From Enhydrobacter sp. (GTDB lineage Bacteria; Pseudomonadota; Alphaproteobacteria; Reyranellales; Reyranellaceae), in the NCBI RefSeq assembly GCF_030246845.1, contig NZ_CP126889.1, forward strand, positions 3,963,001 through 4,027,000: a stretch of DNA of 64,000 bases, read 5' to 3'. The notes under the pieces are model-generated. The model saw nothing but the letters and a program-made list of their open reading frames with translations, was not told where the DNA came from and did no database searches. Numbering within the stretch: the first letter of the stretch is position 1; each line of letters starts with the position of its first letter. The position numbers were made by a program, and so were the translations under genes. Below, piece after piece: positions 11,352-21,784 of this stretch.

Positions 11352-11422
11352 AGGGTGGTTTTCACGGTCAATTTAGCCTGTCAAATCAAGACGTTAAAGG
11401 CAGCTTCCCAGAGCGATTTTTG

Positions 11423-11451
11423 TTGGTCTTTCGGGCCTGGTTTGCTACTGT
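11423..11451 (+). promoter_or_regulatory. Candidate gyrA promoter
   Basis: In the comparatively AT-rich 162-base gap before gyrA, TTGGTC (11423-11428), 17 bases and TACTGT (11446-11451) form a plausible sigma-70 promoter, which leaves a leader of about 55 bases. The match to consensus is moderate. Confidence 0.35.
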
Positions 11452-11513
11452 GCAAAACGTCTTCGCCGACCCTCCGGCGGGGCCGATAAAACGAGCAAAA
11501 AACCAGGTTCCAC

Positions 11514-14318
<2,805 letters not shown>

Positions 14319-14388
14319 GGACGGGCCGTGTCGCTAAGACTTCGCCGCGACGACCGGCGCACCTGCGGTCGGGGAACGAGGGGTAGAC

Positions 14389-14895
14389 ATGGCCGCAGAG
14401 CGCACCGGAGTGTATCCGGGCACGTTCGATCCCGTCACCAGCGGGCACATGGAAGTCGTGCGCCGCTCGCTGCGGCTCGTCGACCGGCTGGTGATCGGCC
14501 CCGCGATCAACATCGGCAAGGGTCCGCTGTTCTCCCTCGACGAACGCATCGAGATCATCAAGGAGGACATAGAGGAGTTCCCGCAGGCCGATCGCGACCG
14601 CATCAAGGTCGTGCCGTTCGAGGGATTGCTCATCCATTTCGCCCGGGAGATGGGCGCCACGGTGATCATCCGCGGTCTGCGCGCGGTATCGGATTTCGAG
14701 TACGAGATCCAGATGGCGAACATGAACGCCCGCATGGAGCCCGACATCGAGACCATCTTCCTGATGGCATCGGATCGTCATCAGTTCATCGCGTCGTCCC
14801 TGGTGAAGGACATCGCGCGGCTCGGAGGCGACACCTCCCAGTTCGTATCGCAGAAGGTCTTCGAGCGGTTGAAGCGCAAATTCGGCAAGGGATGA
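14389..14895 (+). CDS. coaD: Phosphopantetheine adenylyltransferase
   Basis: Transfers AMP from ATP to 4'-phosphopantetheine, making dephospho-CoA in the fourth step of coenzyme A synthesis. The 168-residue protein is of normal length. It has the nucleotidyltransferase signature GTFDPVTSGHMEVV (about 11-24; the TxGH His is His20), the IIRGLRAVSDFEYE segment, and the C-terminal ISSxxVKxIA-like signature as ASSLVKDIARLGGD. A GAGGGG ribosome site precedes the ATG. Its position directly after gyrA is typical of alphaproteobacteria. Confidence 0.97.
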   Translation: MAAERTGVYPGTFDPVTSGHMEVVRRSLRLVDRLVIGPAINIGKGPLFSLDERIEIIKEDIEEFPQADRDRIKVVPFEGLLIHFAREMGATVIIRGLRAVSDFEYEIQMANMNARMEPDIETIFLMASDRHQFIASSLVKDIARLGGDTSQFVSQKVFERLKRKFGKG

Positions 14896-14912
14896 TACCC
14901 TTTGGCACCGCG

Positions 14913-14941
14913 TTGACCGGCGGGCTGGCGCATCTTATACG
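14913..14941 (+). promoter_or_regulatory. Promoter of tRNA-Lys
   Basis: TTGACC (14913-14918), exactly 17 bases, then TATACG (14936-14941), followed by a GC-rich discriminator. The predicted start near 14948 gives a 35-base leader to the tRNA. The tRNA-Val gene at 53958-54032 has nearly the same elements (TTGACG, 17 bases, TATACG), which supports both calls. Confidence 0.65.
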
Positions 14942-14982
14942 GGCGCCGCGCCCGGTTCCGGCCTGCGGCGCGACACCGGGGC

Positions 14983-15057
14983 GAGCCCGTAGCTCAGCGG
15001 TAGAGCATCTGACTTTTAATCAGAGGGTCGTGGGATCGTACCCCACCGGGCTCACCA
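14983..15057 (+). tRNA. tRNA-Lys (anticodon TTT)
   Basis: A 75-base cloverleaf with encoded CCA. The acceptor stem GAGCCCG pairs with CGGGCTC, the D arm is GCTC/GAGC, the anticodon arm is TCTGA-CTTTTAA-TCAGA with anticodon TTT, and the T stem GTGGG pairs with CCCAC. The T loop reads ATCGTAC instead of the usual TTCRANY, so position 54 is A and position 58 is T, the reverse of the near-universal T54/A58 pair. The fold is otherwise perfect. It lies between coaD and the glycan export block. Confidence 0.93.
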
Positions 15058-15085
15058 CGGGTCCCAGCAAGGAGACAAGCGGCTC

Positions 15086-15961
15086 ATGCCGTCGGTGAAC
15101 GTCGTCAACGGCAAGCAGATCGTCATCGAGGAGCTCGATCCGGGCCGGCGTCTCGGCCGCTTCATCGTCAAGCCGTTCGCCCAGGTCTGGCATCATCGCG
15201 ACCTCGTGCAGGCCATCCTCCGCCGCGAGGTGCGCGACCGGTTCAAGGGATCGGTCGCCGGCTGGGTATGGGCGGCGATCGCGCCCCTCCTGGCGATCGC
15301 GGTCTACAGCTTCGCCTTCACGACCAACCTGCAGCTCAACCTCGCGGTCGATGTCGGCCCGCGCGTCGGCTACGCGCTGTTCATCTTCAGCGGCATCGTC
15401 GTCTTCAACTTCTTTTCCGAGATGGCGTTTCGCGCGCCGATGCTGCTGCACGAATATGCGCACTTCATCAAGCAGACCATCTTCCCCAGCGACATGCTGG
15501 CGGTGATCTCGACGCTGCGCGCCACTCTTTATACCGTCATCTCCATCGTGGTGATGCTGGCCTTCCAGCTCGCGGTGGTGCGCAGTCTGCCGTGGACCGT
15601 CCTTCTGCTGCCGTTGATGTTCATTCCGCTCATGGCTTTCCTGGTCGGCATGTCGTGGTTCCTGTGCGCGATCGGCGCTTTCACGCGCGACGCGGGTTAC
15701 CTCATGATCAACGTCGTGCCGCTGTTCATGTTCGCGACGCCGGTCTTCTACCCGCAATCCTCGCTGCCGCCGCCGTTCGACTTCTGGATCTACGCCAACG
15801 CCCTTACGGGCTATGTCGAGGTCATGCGCGACATCGTCCTGCTGGCGAAGCTGCCCGATTGGCGCGTCTATGTATGGACGCTGTTCACCTCGGTCTTCAC
15901 CTTCTACTTTGGCTACTGGTTCTTCGACAGGTATCGGAATGTCATCGTCGACGTCATCTGA
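15086..15961 (+). CDS. ABC-2 type polysaccharide/polyol-phosphate export permease (Wzm-like)
   Basis: A 291-residue inner-membrane protein with about six membrane segments after a cytoplasmic N-terminal amphipathic stretch. The RREVRDRFKGSVAGWVWA segment (about 46-63) is typical of Wzm/KpsM/TagG permeases, which carry lipid-linked O-antigen, capsule or teichoic acid chains across the inner membrane. The last helices include the aromatic-rich FYFGYWFFDRYR ending. It is the first gene of a co-oriented block reaching to 25062 and overlaps its ATPase partner by 23 bases. The transported chain is unknown. Confidence 0.88.
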   Translation: MPSVNVVNGKQIVIEELDPGRRLGRFIVKPFAQVWHHRDLVQAILRREVRDRFKGSVAGWVWAAIAPLLAIAVYSFAFTTNLQLNLAVDVGPRVGYALFIFSGIVVFNFFSEMAFRAPMLLHEYAHFIKQTIFPSDMLAVISTLRATLYTVISIVVMLAFQLAVVRSLPWTVLLLPLMFIPLMAFLVGMSWFLCAIGAFTRDAGYLMINVVPLFMFATPVFYPQSSLPPPFDFWIYANALTGYVEVMRDIVLLAKLPDWRVYVWTLFTSVFTFYFGYWFFDRYRNVIVDVI

Positions 15962-16721
15962 CATCGTCGTTCAGGCCAGGCACCTCGGGAAGGCCTACCA
16001 GCTCTACGCCCGCCGCAACGACTGGCTGAAGCAGGTCATGTTCGGCTGGTGCAAGACCTACTTCAAGCCGTTCTGGGTGCTGCGCGACATCGACCTTCAG
16101 GTCCGGCGCGGCGAGAGCGTCGGCATCCTGGGCCGCAACGGCTGCGGCAAGTCCACCCTGCTGCAGGTGATCTGCGGCATGACGCTGCCGAGCCATGGCG
16201 AGCTTCGGGTGACCGGCCGCATTGCGCCCGTTCTGGCGCTCGGCTCCACCTTCGATGCCGAGCTGTCGGGCCGCGAAAACGTGATGATCGGCGGCGCCGT
16301 GTTCGGGCTGAAGCGCGCCGATATCCTGCGCAAGTTCGATCGGATTGCCGACTTCGCCGGCATCGGCGATTACATGGACCAGCCGGTGAAGCACTATTCG
16401 ATGGGCATGCGCACGCGCCTTGCCTTCTCGATTTGCGCCCATGTCGAGGCGGAGATCCTGGTGGTGGACGAGGCGCTGGCTGTCGGCGACGTCGCTTTCC
16501 AGCGCAAGTGCCTCGACTGGATCGACGAATTCCGCAAGTCGGGCACGCTGCTGTTCGTCTCGCACTCCATGGGCGAGGTGCGGCGTCTGTGCAATCGCGC
16601 GATATGGATCGAGGAAGGCCGCATTCGCGAGCAGGGCGACCCGAGCGACGTCATCCGTTCCTATCATCGTGCCCTGCAGATCGAGAAGGACGACATGCAC
16701 CGCTTCTCGGCGAGCGGGTGA
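15939..16721 (+). CDS. ABC transporter ATPase of the Wzt/KpsT type
   Basis: A 260-residue cytoplasmic ATPase that energises the preceding permease. Walker A is GILGRNGCGKSTLLQ (about 63-77), the signature is the family-specific KHYSMGMRTRLAFSI, Walker B is ILVVDEALAVGD, and the switch His lies in FVSHSM. The HLGKAYQLYARRNDWLKQ start is characteristic of polysaccharide exporters of this type. It lacks the C-terminal carbohydrate-binding domain of long Wzt proteins, so chain-end recognition, if any, must be done elsewhere. The start at 15939 (ATG TCA TCG) lies inside the permease gene; longer in-frame readings have no homology-like content. Confidence 0.9.
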   Translation: MSSSTSSDIVVQARHLGKAYQLYARRNDWLKQVMFGWCKTYFKPFWVLRDIDLQVRRGESVGILGRNGCGKSTLLQVICGMTLPSHGELRVTGRIAPVLALGSTFDAELSGRENVMIGGAVFGLKRADILRKFDRIADFAGIGDYMDQPVKHYSMGMRTRLAFSICAHVEAEILVVDEALAVGDVAFQRKCLDWIDEFRKSGTLLFVSHSMGEVRRLCNRAIWIEEGRIREQGDPSDVIRSYHRALQIEKDDMHRFSASG

Positions 16722-16727
16722 TGGGCG

Positions 16728-17870
16728 ATGACCGGCAGCGCCCTGGTCTGGCTCGGACTTGGCTGGTGGGCGGCAAGCACGGCCATCCAATGGGCGAGCG
16801 CGGCGCTCGCGCGGCAGCCCGGGGTGCTTCCCGGCCTGCGCCATCGGCCTGAGGATTTCAGCATCGTGGCTCCGCTCAAGGGCGCCGCGGATGCGTCACC
16901 GGCGTATATCGCCCGCTTGCGCGCATTGTCGCAGGCGGGGGCCGAGGTGCTGATCTGCGTGGCGAGCGCCGACGATGCGGCGATCGCCGCCACGCACGCC
17001 ACCTGGCCGGGCGCGTTGCTGCTCGTGGGCGCCGACACGACCTTCAATCCGAAGATGAACAATGTGCGCAAGGGGCTGGAGGCCGCCAGCCGGCCGGTCG
17101 TGGCGCTGTGCGACGCCGGAATTGCGCTCCACATGGACGACTTGCGGCGCGCTGCGGCGGCGCTTTCGGACGAGGTCGGTCTGGTGCTGGCCCTGAAGGC
17201 GGCCGATGCGCCGGAGAATTTCGCCGCCGAGCTCGAGCGCGCCTATATCGACGGCCATCAGGCGCGGTTCCTGTTTGCCGCCGATCGACTCGGCATCGCC
17301 GTGGCATCGGGCGGTGTCACCCTGTTGGCGTACGATACCTTGCAGCGCATCGGCAACTGGCGCGGCTTCAATCGCTGGATCGCCGACGACTATTCCGTCG
17401 CCCGCGCGGTGCGCGAACTCGGGCTCGCGACACGGCTCGGCGCTGTCATGCCGCGCCTGCCGCTGGGGCGGCGCCGTTGGCGCGACGTCTGGCTGCGTCA
17501 GGTCCGGTGGGCGCGCACGCGCCTCAGGCTGCCGGTATGGCCCCTGGTTCTGTGGGAGCCGGCGATCGGTGGCGCGGTGTCGGGCGTGGCCGGTGCGGCG
17601 GCCCTGGCTGGGCTGGGCGCCGGGGCAGCCGCGGTGGCGCTCGGCCTGCTTGTCCACATCGGCCTCTGGCTTGCTGCGGAGAAGTGGTTCATGGCAGGCA
17701 GGGGCCTGTCCTTCGGCCCGCGGGCCGCGACGGCCGCGTTCGTGCGCGAGGCGCTGGCGCCCTTCCTGATGACGCAGGCGCTTGCCGGCCGCACGATCGA
17801 TTGGCGCGGGACCGACCTTGGCGGTCAGTGGCGCCAGAAAGGGGATGGCATGCCGGAGAAGTCCGTATGA
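16728..17870 (+). CDS. Ceramide-glucosyltransferase-like glycosyltransferase (GT21 family)
   Basis: A 380-residue membrane glycosyltransferase. The pattern matches GT21 enzymes (ceramide glucosyltransferase, HpnI): SIVAPLKGA (45-53), NPKMNNVRKGLE (107-118), the metal/nucleotide-binding CDAGI (Asp129), the catalytic ADDYSVAR (Asp220-Asp221), and RQVRW (257-261), the (Q/R)xxRW acceptor motif. A hydrophobic N-terminus and several C-terminal membrane segments anchor it. Known members transfer a sugar to ceramide or another lipid, so it could build the lipid anchor of the exported glycan; that is inference. It begins 6 bases after the ATPase and overlaps the next gene by 4 bases. Confidence 0.8.
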   Translation: MTGSALVWLGLGWWAASTAIQWASAALARQPGVLPGLRHRPEDFSIVAPLKGAADASPAYIARLRALSQAGAEVLICVASADDAAIAATHATWPGALLLVGADTTFNPKMNNVRKGLEAASRPVVALCDAGIALHMDDLRRAAAALSDEVGLVLALKAADAPENFAAELERAYIDGHQARFLFAADRLGIAVASGGVTLLAYDTLQRIGNWRGFNRWIADDYSVARAVRELGLATRLGAVMPRLPLGRRRWRDVWLRQVRWARTRLRLPVWPLVLWEPAIGGAVSGVAGAAALAGLGAGAAAVALGLLVHIGLWLAAEKWFMAGRGLSFGPRAATAAFVREALAPFLMTQALAGRTIDWRGTDLGGQWRQKGDGMPEKSV

Positions 17871-18277
17871 TCGGAGAACGGCGCATGAATGGCGCGAGTG
17901 GCGGTGGATTGGCTGGCGACATCGTTACTGTCGTTCTGCCCGACCGCATCGACTCGGTGACGGCACAGGAGGTGGAGAGGTCGATGCTTGACGCCCTCGT
18001 GCCCGGTGCGCGCGTCGTCATCGACGGAAGCGCGGTGGCTTACATGAGCGCAGCCGGGGTGCGGGCGCTGGCGACCGCGCTTCGTCAAGCCGAGGAGCGA
18101 CAGGCGCGCGTGGTTTTTTGTCGCTTCACGGGGGCGGCCGAAGACTGCCTTGTCGTGGCCGGATTCTCCCAGCTCCTCGACGTCGTCGGCTCGCCCGAGG
18201 AGGCGGTCGCCAAGCTGCGTTCAAAGTCGGTGGGAAACCCCGCAGAGCGCTTGCACCCCCATGGTGCCACAGGGTAA
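17867..18277 (+). CDS. STAS-domain protein (anti-sigma-factor-antagonist-like)
   Basis: A 136-residue cytoplasmic protein. The VVIDGSAVAYMSAAGVRALA segment matches the STAS core, and the phosphorylatable Ser of the D-S-x-G loop is present in MSAAG. STAS proteins work in phosphorylation-controlled partner switching or as nucleotide-sensing regulatory modules. No kinase, phosphatase or sigma factor partner is encoded nearby. The ATG overlaps the stop of the glycosyltransferase (ATGA), so the two are translationally coupled; this places a regulator inside the biosynthetic operon. An alternative start is the ATG at 17885. Confidence 0.75.
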   Translation: MIGERRMNGASGGGLAGDIVTVVLPDRIDSVTAQEVERSMLDALVPGARVVIDGSAVAYMSAAGVRALATALRQAEERQARVVFCRFTGAAEDCLVVAGFSQLLDVVGSPEEAVAKLRSKSVGNPAERLHPHGATG

Positions 18278-18325
18278 TTAGCCGGCGGGCTGAGCCAAGA
18301 CCAAGGAACACGGAGCGGCGCTTGC

Positions 18326-19480
18326 ATGCCGACCGTTCCGGACGGAGATCGCGAATTGACATTCTGGACGTGGCTGCATGCTGTCGGTCGACCTACCGCC
18401 ATCGTCCTGGGTCTCGGTGTGGCTGTCGCCGGTTGCCAGGCGATTCCCGGCGACGGACCATGGATGAACGGCGCGAAGTCGACAAGCAGCGAGGCGCTGC
18501 CGTTCGATGTCATCGATCTCACGCCGACCACCGTTGTCGCGTACAGGCCGCCTGCCACTGTCGATCAGCCCTCCGCGGCCGGCAATCTGTCCGCTGCCGT
18601 GCCGATTTCGGTCCAGCCCGGTGACGTGCTCAAGGTGCGAATCTTCGAGCCGTACGAGGGCAGCATCTTCCCCACCATCCAGAGGCCAGGGGCGGATCTC
18701 GGCAATCAGCGCGTGACGCCGGACGGAACGATAGAGGTTCCCTATGTCGGCACGGTGAAGGTGGCCGGCTTGGACTTGCGCGAGATCGAACGGCGGATCG
18801 TCGAGCAGCTCGGGAGCAAAGCCCAGAACCCGCAGGTCATCGTCGAATACGTGGCCGACCGGAACAATACCGTGATGGTGTCGGGTGAAGTGAAAAGGCC
18901 CGGGCGCCTGTCGCTCCTGGAAGGGACGCGCTCGGTCGTCGATGCCATCAACAGCGCCGGCGGCCCGGTGGGAGCCGCCACGCAACTCCAGGTCGTCCTG
19001 CGACGACACGGCAGCGTGATCCTCGACAAGCAATATTCCGAGCTGCTGGCCGGCGGCGATATCGGCATCCAGAAGGGCGATGAAATCGTGGTCCGGCCCA
19101 ATTCCCAGATCTTCACGGTGCTGGGCGCGGTGGCGAGAGCCGGAAACGTTCCCCTGACCAAGCCCAACATGACGCTTCTCGAGGCGCTGGGCGAGGTGCA
19201 CGGCCTGTCCGACGAGCGGGCCAACAAGACCGGCGTCTACATCTTCCGGATGGGCGACATCCAGGACAATCCGAACGCCCGGGCGCGGGTCTTCCGGCTG
19301 GACCTCATGCAGCCCGTCTCCATCTTCGTGGCCCAGCAGTTCGGTATGCAGGCGAACGACGTGATATATGTCACGAATGCGCCACTTTACGAGTACAATA
19401 AGATCCTGACCTCGATCTACCGTACGTTCTCGATCGTGGGTATTGCGAAGGGCTCCGTAACGCCGACCGCCGCATTCTGA
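18326..19480 (+). CDS. Outer-membrane polysaccharide export lipoprotein (OPX/Wza family)
   Basis: A 384-residue exported lipoprotein. The signal peptide ends in the lipobox VAVAGC with Cys37 as the lipidation site. The Poly_export domain begins at ISVQPGDVLKVRIFEP, with the strongly conserved VTPDGTIEVPYVGTVKVAGL (about 132-151). Two SLBB-type beta-grasp repeats follow (NTVMVSGEVKRPGR and SQIFTVLGAVARAGN). OPX proteins form the outer-membrane channel for capsule or exopolysaccharide. No Wzc or KpsE-type polysaccharide co-polymerase is encoded beside it; instead a DevB-like membrane fusion protein follows after 38 bases. Confidence 0.9.
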   Translation: MPTVPDGDRELTFWTWLHAVGRPTAIVLGLGVAVAGCQAIPGDGPWMNGAKSTSSEALPFDVIDLTPTTVVAYRPPATVDQPSAAGNLSAAVPISVQPGDVLKVRIFEPYEGSIFPTIQRPGADLGNQRVTPDGTIEVPYVGTVKVAGLDLREIERRIVEQLGSKAQNPQVIVEYVADRNNTVMVSGEVKRPGRLSLLEGTRSVVDAINSAGGPVGAATQLQVVLRRHGSVILDKQYSELLAGGDIGIQKGDEIVVRPNSQIFTVLGAVARAGNVPLTKPNMTLLEALGEVHGLSDERANKTGVYIFRMGDIQDNPNARARVFRLDLMQPVSIFVAQQFGMQANDVIYVTNAPLYEYNKILTSIYRTFSIVGIAKGSVTPTAAF

Positions 19481-19518
19481 TCGAACGCGGCGGGCGCGGA
19501 TTGGAGAAACGAGTTCGG

Positions 19519-20517
19519 ATGGCGCGAAAGCAGAAACTGAAATGGGGCGCGACCAGTGCGGTGACCCTGTTCGCGGTCGTCGCCCTGATGATTTGGATCG
19601 CGCCCAGCCGCCAGACCAGCAGCGCTCAGGAGGCGATGGCGGCATCGGGGCCGCTCATCTCGCGCGGCTACACCGACGCCCCCGCCGGCACGGCGTCCAT
19701 TGCGGGCGACTCGGCCGGCGGCGGCGTCCTGCTCGAGCTGCGGGTCGCGGAGGGCCAGAGCGTGAAACGCGGCGATATCGTTGCGGTGCTGTCGGGCTAT
19801 CCCATTGCCGATGTAACGGTGCGGGTCAACGAGGCCGAACTGGAGAAGGCCAAGCGGCAGCGCGAGTCGATGGTCTCCGGCTACCGGGTGGCCGAGATCG
19901 CCGAGCAGGAAGTGGTGGTCAAGTCGGCGGTCGAGGAGAACAAGCTCAAGAACCTCGAGATGCAACGTTCGGGCAAGCCGCCCGACCAGAAGGAGCTCGA
20001 GCTCAAGATCTCGCGGCAAAAACTGGAGAGCGCGCAGGCCAGGCTGCAGGTGATGAAGGAGACGCTGGCGACCGATCTCGCCCAGATCGACACCGACATC
20101 AGCATCAAGCAGGCCAAGCTCGACAATGCCCGCGCGACCCGCGAGCAGGCTCTCGTGCGCTCGCCGATCGACGGCCTGGTGGTGCAGATCTGGACGCGCC
20201 CGGGCGAGCGGGTCAGCCAATACGGCATCGCCAAGATCGTCGACATGAGCAAGATGCGCGTGTTTGCCGACGTCGACGAGGTGCATCTTGGACGCATTGC
20301 CGTGGGCGGCAAGGTGCAGGTCACGTTCCGCGGCAGCCCGACGATCTATACCGGCAAGATCTCGCGCATTGCTCCGGCGGTGAAGCGCATGCAGCGTACC
20401 GAGCCCGACAACGGCTCGTCGACCGATGCCCGCGTCGTGCAGGTGGAGATCACCCTCGACGATCCGTCCAGCACGCCGCAGGTGCTGGGGCGCGAGACGC
20501 GCGTCACCTTCCTCTGA
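19519..20517 (+). CDS. Membrane fusion protein (HlyD/DevB type)
   Basis: A 332-residue periplasmic adaptor anchored by one N-terminal membrane segment (about residues 9-27). It has a lipoyl-like half near GVLLELRVAEGQSVKRGDIVA, a long charged coiled-coil hairpin (about 95-205, rich in Glu, Lys and Gln), and the returning lipoyl half with RSPIDGLVVQIWTRPGERV. Such proteins join inner-membrane ABC exporters to an outer-membrane channel. I chose the ATG at 19519; a TTG at 19501 would add six residues. The stop overlaps the next start (TGATG). The partner outer-membrane channel is not a TolC in this window; the neighbouring OPX lipoprotein is the only candidate. Confidence 0.85.
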   Translation: MARKQKLKWGATSAVTLFAVVALMIWIAPSRQTSSAQEAMAASGPLISRGYTDAPAGTASIAGDSAGGGVLLELRVAEGQSVKRGDIVAVLSGYPIADVTVRVNEAELEKAKRQRESMVSGYRVAEIAEQEVVVKSAVEENKLKNLEMQRSGKPPDQKELELKISRQKLESAQARLQVMKETLATDLAQIDTDISIKQAKLDNARATREQALVRSPIDGLVVQIWTRPGERVSQYGIAKIVDMSKMRVFADVDEVHLGRIAVGGKVQVTFRGSPTIYTGKISRIAPAVKRMQRTEPDNGSSTDARVVQVEITLDDPSSTPQVLGRETRVTFL

Positions 20518-21782
20518 TGGCGATCTCCCTGCCTTCGCCTCCGTCGCTGCGGCTGCGCTGGAGGTGGCCTGTCTTTTCGCTGGCGTCGTTTCGGGTCGCC
20601 GCCAGGACGGCTGCAGCGATGCCGCTCGGCGCGCAGCAGCTCAAGCGGCAGCGTACCAGCACGCTGCTCTCGCTGGCCGGCGTGACGGCCAGCCTTCTCG
20701 TGGTGTTCGCGCAGCTCGGCATCGAGCGTGCCGTGTACGATTCGTCGATCCGGGTGCATCGGGCGGTCGTCACCGACCTCGTCCTGGTGCCGATGGGTTT
20801 CAAGTCGCTGCAGCTCAATGCCGACGTGCCGGTCGCGATGACCGACGTCGTCTCGGCCAATCCCTCGGTGGCCCAGGTCCTTCCGGTGTGGTTCGGCGTG
20901 ATGTCGCTGAAGGGGCCCGGCATGCCGGTCGCCCGCAGGCTCGCCTGGTATGCCATCGACGTCGAGCGGCCGGCCATCGACGTGCCGGGTCTGAGCGAGA
21001 ACCTCTACAAGCTTCGCGTCACGCGCCGCATCCTGTTCGACCGCGATTCCCGGCCCTACTTCGGCGATCTCGCGACGCTCGCCCAGAGCGGCAAGGAAGT
21101 CGCCGTCACGGGGCCGCCGGACAATCGCGGGCTGCTGCGCGAGATGTTCGTCGTGGGCACGGTGTCGATCGGTCCCAATGTCGTGAACGACGGCGCGATC
21201 ATCATGTCCGAGGCCTCGATGGACGAGCTGCTCGGCCCCTGGTATTCGGACCGGCCGGCCTTCATGGGCGTCCGGCTGGTGCCGGGCGCCGACAAGTTTG
21301 CCGTGGCGCAGCAGCTCAACCGCGACCTCGGCGGCCGCGGCGAGGTGATCACGCGCGAAGAGTTCGAAGCGCGCGAGAAGCGCTACTGGTCGCGCGAGAC
21401 GCCGGTCGGCTACATCACCGACCTGGGCTTCGTCATGGGCCTGATGATCGGCATGGTGTTCATCTACTATGCGCAATACCAGATCATCCGCTTCTATCTG
21501 CCCGAATACGCGATCCTGAAGAGCCTGGGCTACGACTGGTGGTTCTTCCTCTGCATGATCGGCCAGATCGGCGCCGCGATCATAACGCCGGCCTACATCG
21601 TCGCTTTCACGTTGGCGCGCATCATCTACGGCGTCGCCGAGGCGGCCATGCATCTCGGCATGACGATGGGGCTGCGCGAGATGGTGGTCTCGCTTCTGGC
21701 GTCGATCGTCATGACCATCGTTTCGAGCCTCTTTGCGATCCGGCGCCTGTGGAAGGTCGACCCGATCATGCTGTTCGAATAG
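20517..21782 (+). CDS. ABC exporter permease of the DevC (MacB/FtsX-like) type
   Basis: A 421-residue inner-membrane protein with one N-terminal membrane segment (TLLSLAGVTASLLVVFAQLG), a large periplasmic domain of about 220 residues and three C-terminal membrane segments, the topology of MacB/FtsX/DevC permeases. The C-terminal YAILKSLGYDWWFF and the LWKVDPIMLFE ending are typical. In cyanobacteria DevBCA exports the glycolipids of the heterocyst envelope, a precedent for lipid-glycan export by this family. The ATG is one-base coupled to the membrane fusion gene, and the ATPase begins 2 bases after its stop. Confidence 0.87.
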   Translation: MAISLPSPPSLRLRWRWPVFSLASFRVAARTAAAMPLGAQQLKRQRTSTLLSLAGVTASLLVVFAQLGIERAVYDSSIRVHRAVVTDLVLVPMGFKSLQLNADVPVAMTDVVSANPSVAQVLPVWFGVMSLKGPGMPVARRLAWYAIDVERPAIDVPGLSENLYKLRVTRRILFDRDSRPYFGDLATLAQSGKEVAVTGPPDNRGLLREMFVVGTVSIGPNVVNDGAIIMSEASMDELLGPWYSDRPAFMGVRLVPGADKFAVAQQLNRDLGGRGEVITREEFEAREKRYWSRETPVGYITDLGFVMGLMIGMVFIYYAQYQIIRFYLPEYAILKSLGYDWWFFLCMIGQIGAAIITPAYIVAFTLARIIYGVAEAAMHLGMTMGLREMVVSLLASIVMTIVSSLFAIRRLWKVDPIMLFE

Positions 21783-21784
21783 CC

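Noticed and set aside
14983..15086. tRNA-Lys as an integration site for the neighbouring glycan block
   Set aside because: No integrase, no repeat of the tRNA 3' end was noticed at the far side, and the block has GC similar to its surroundings.
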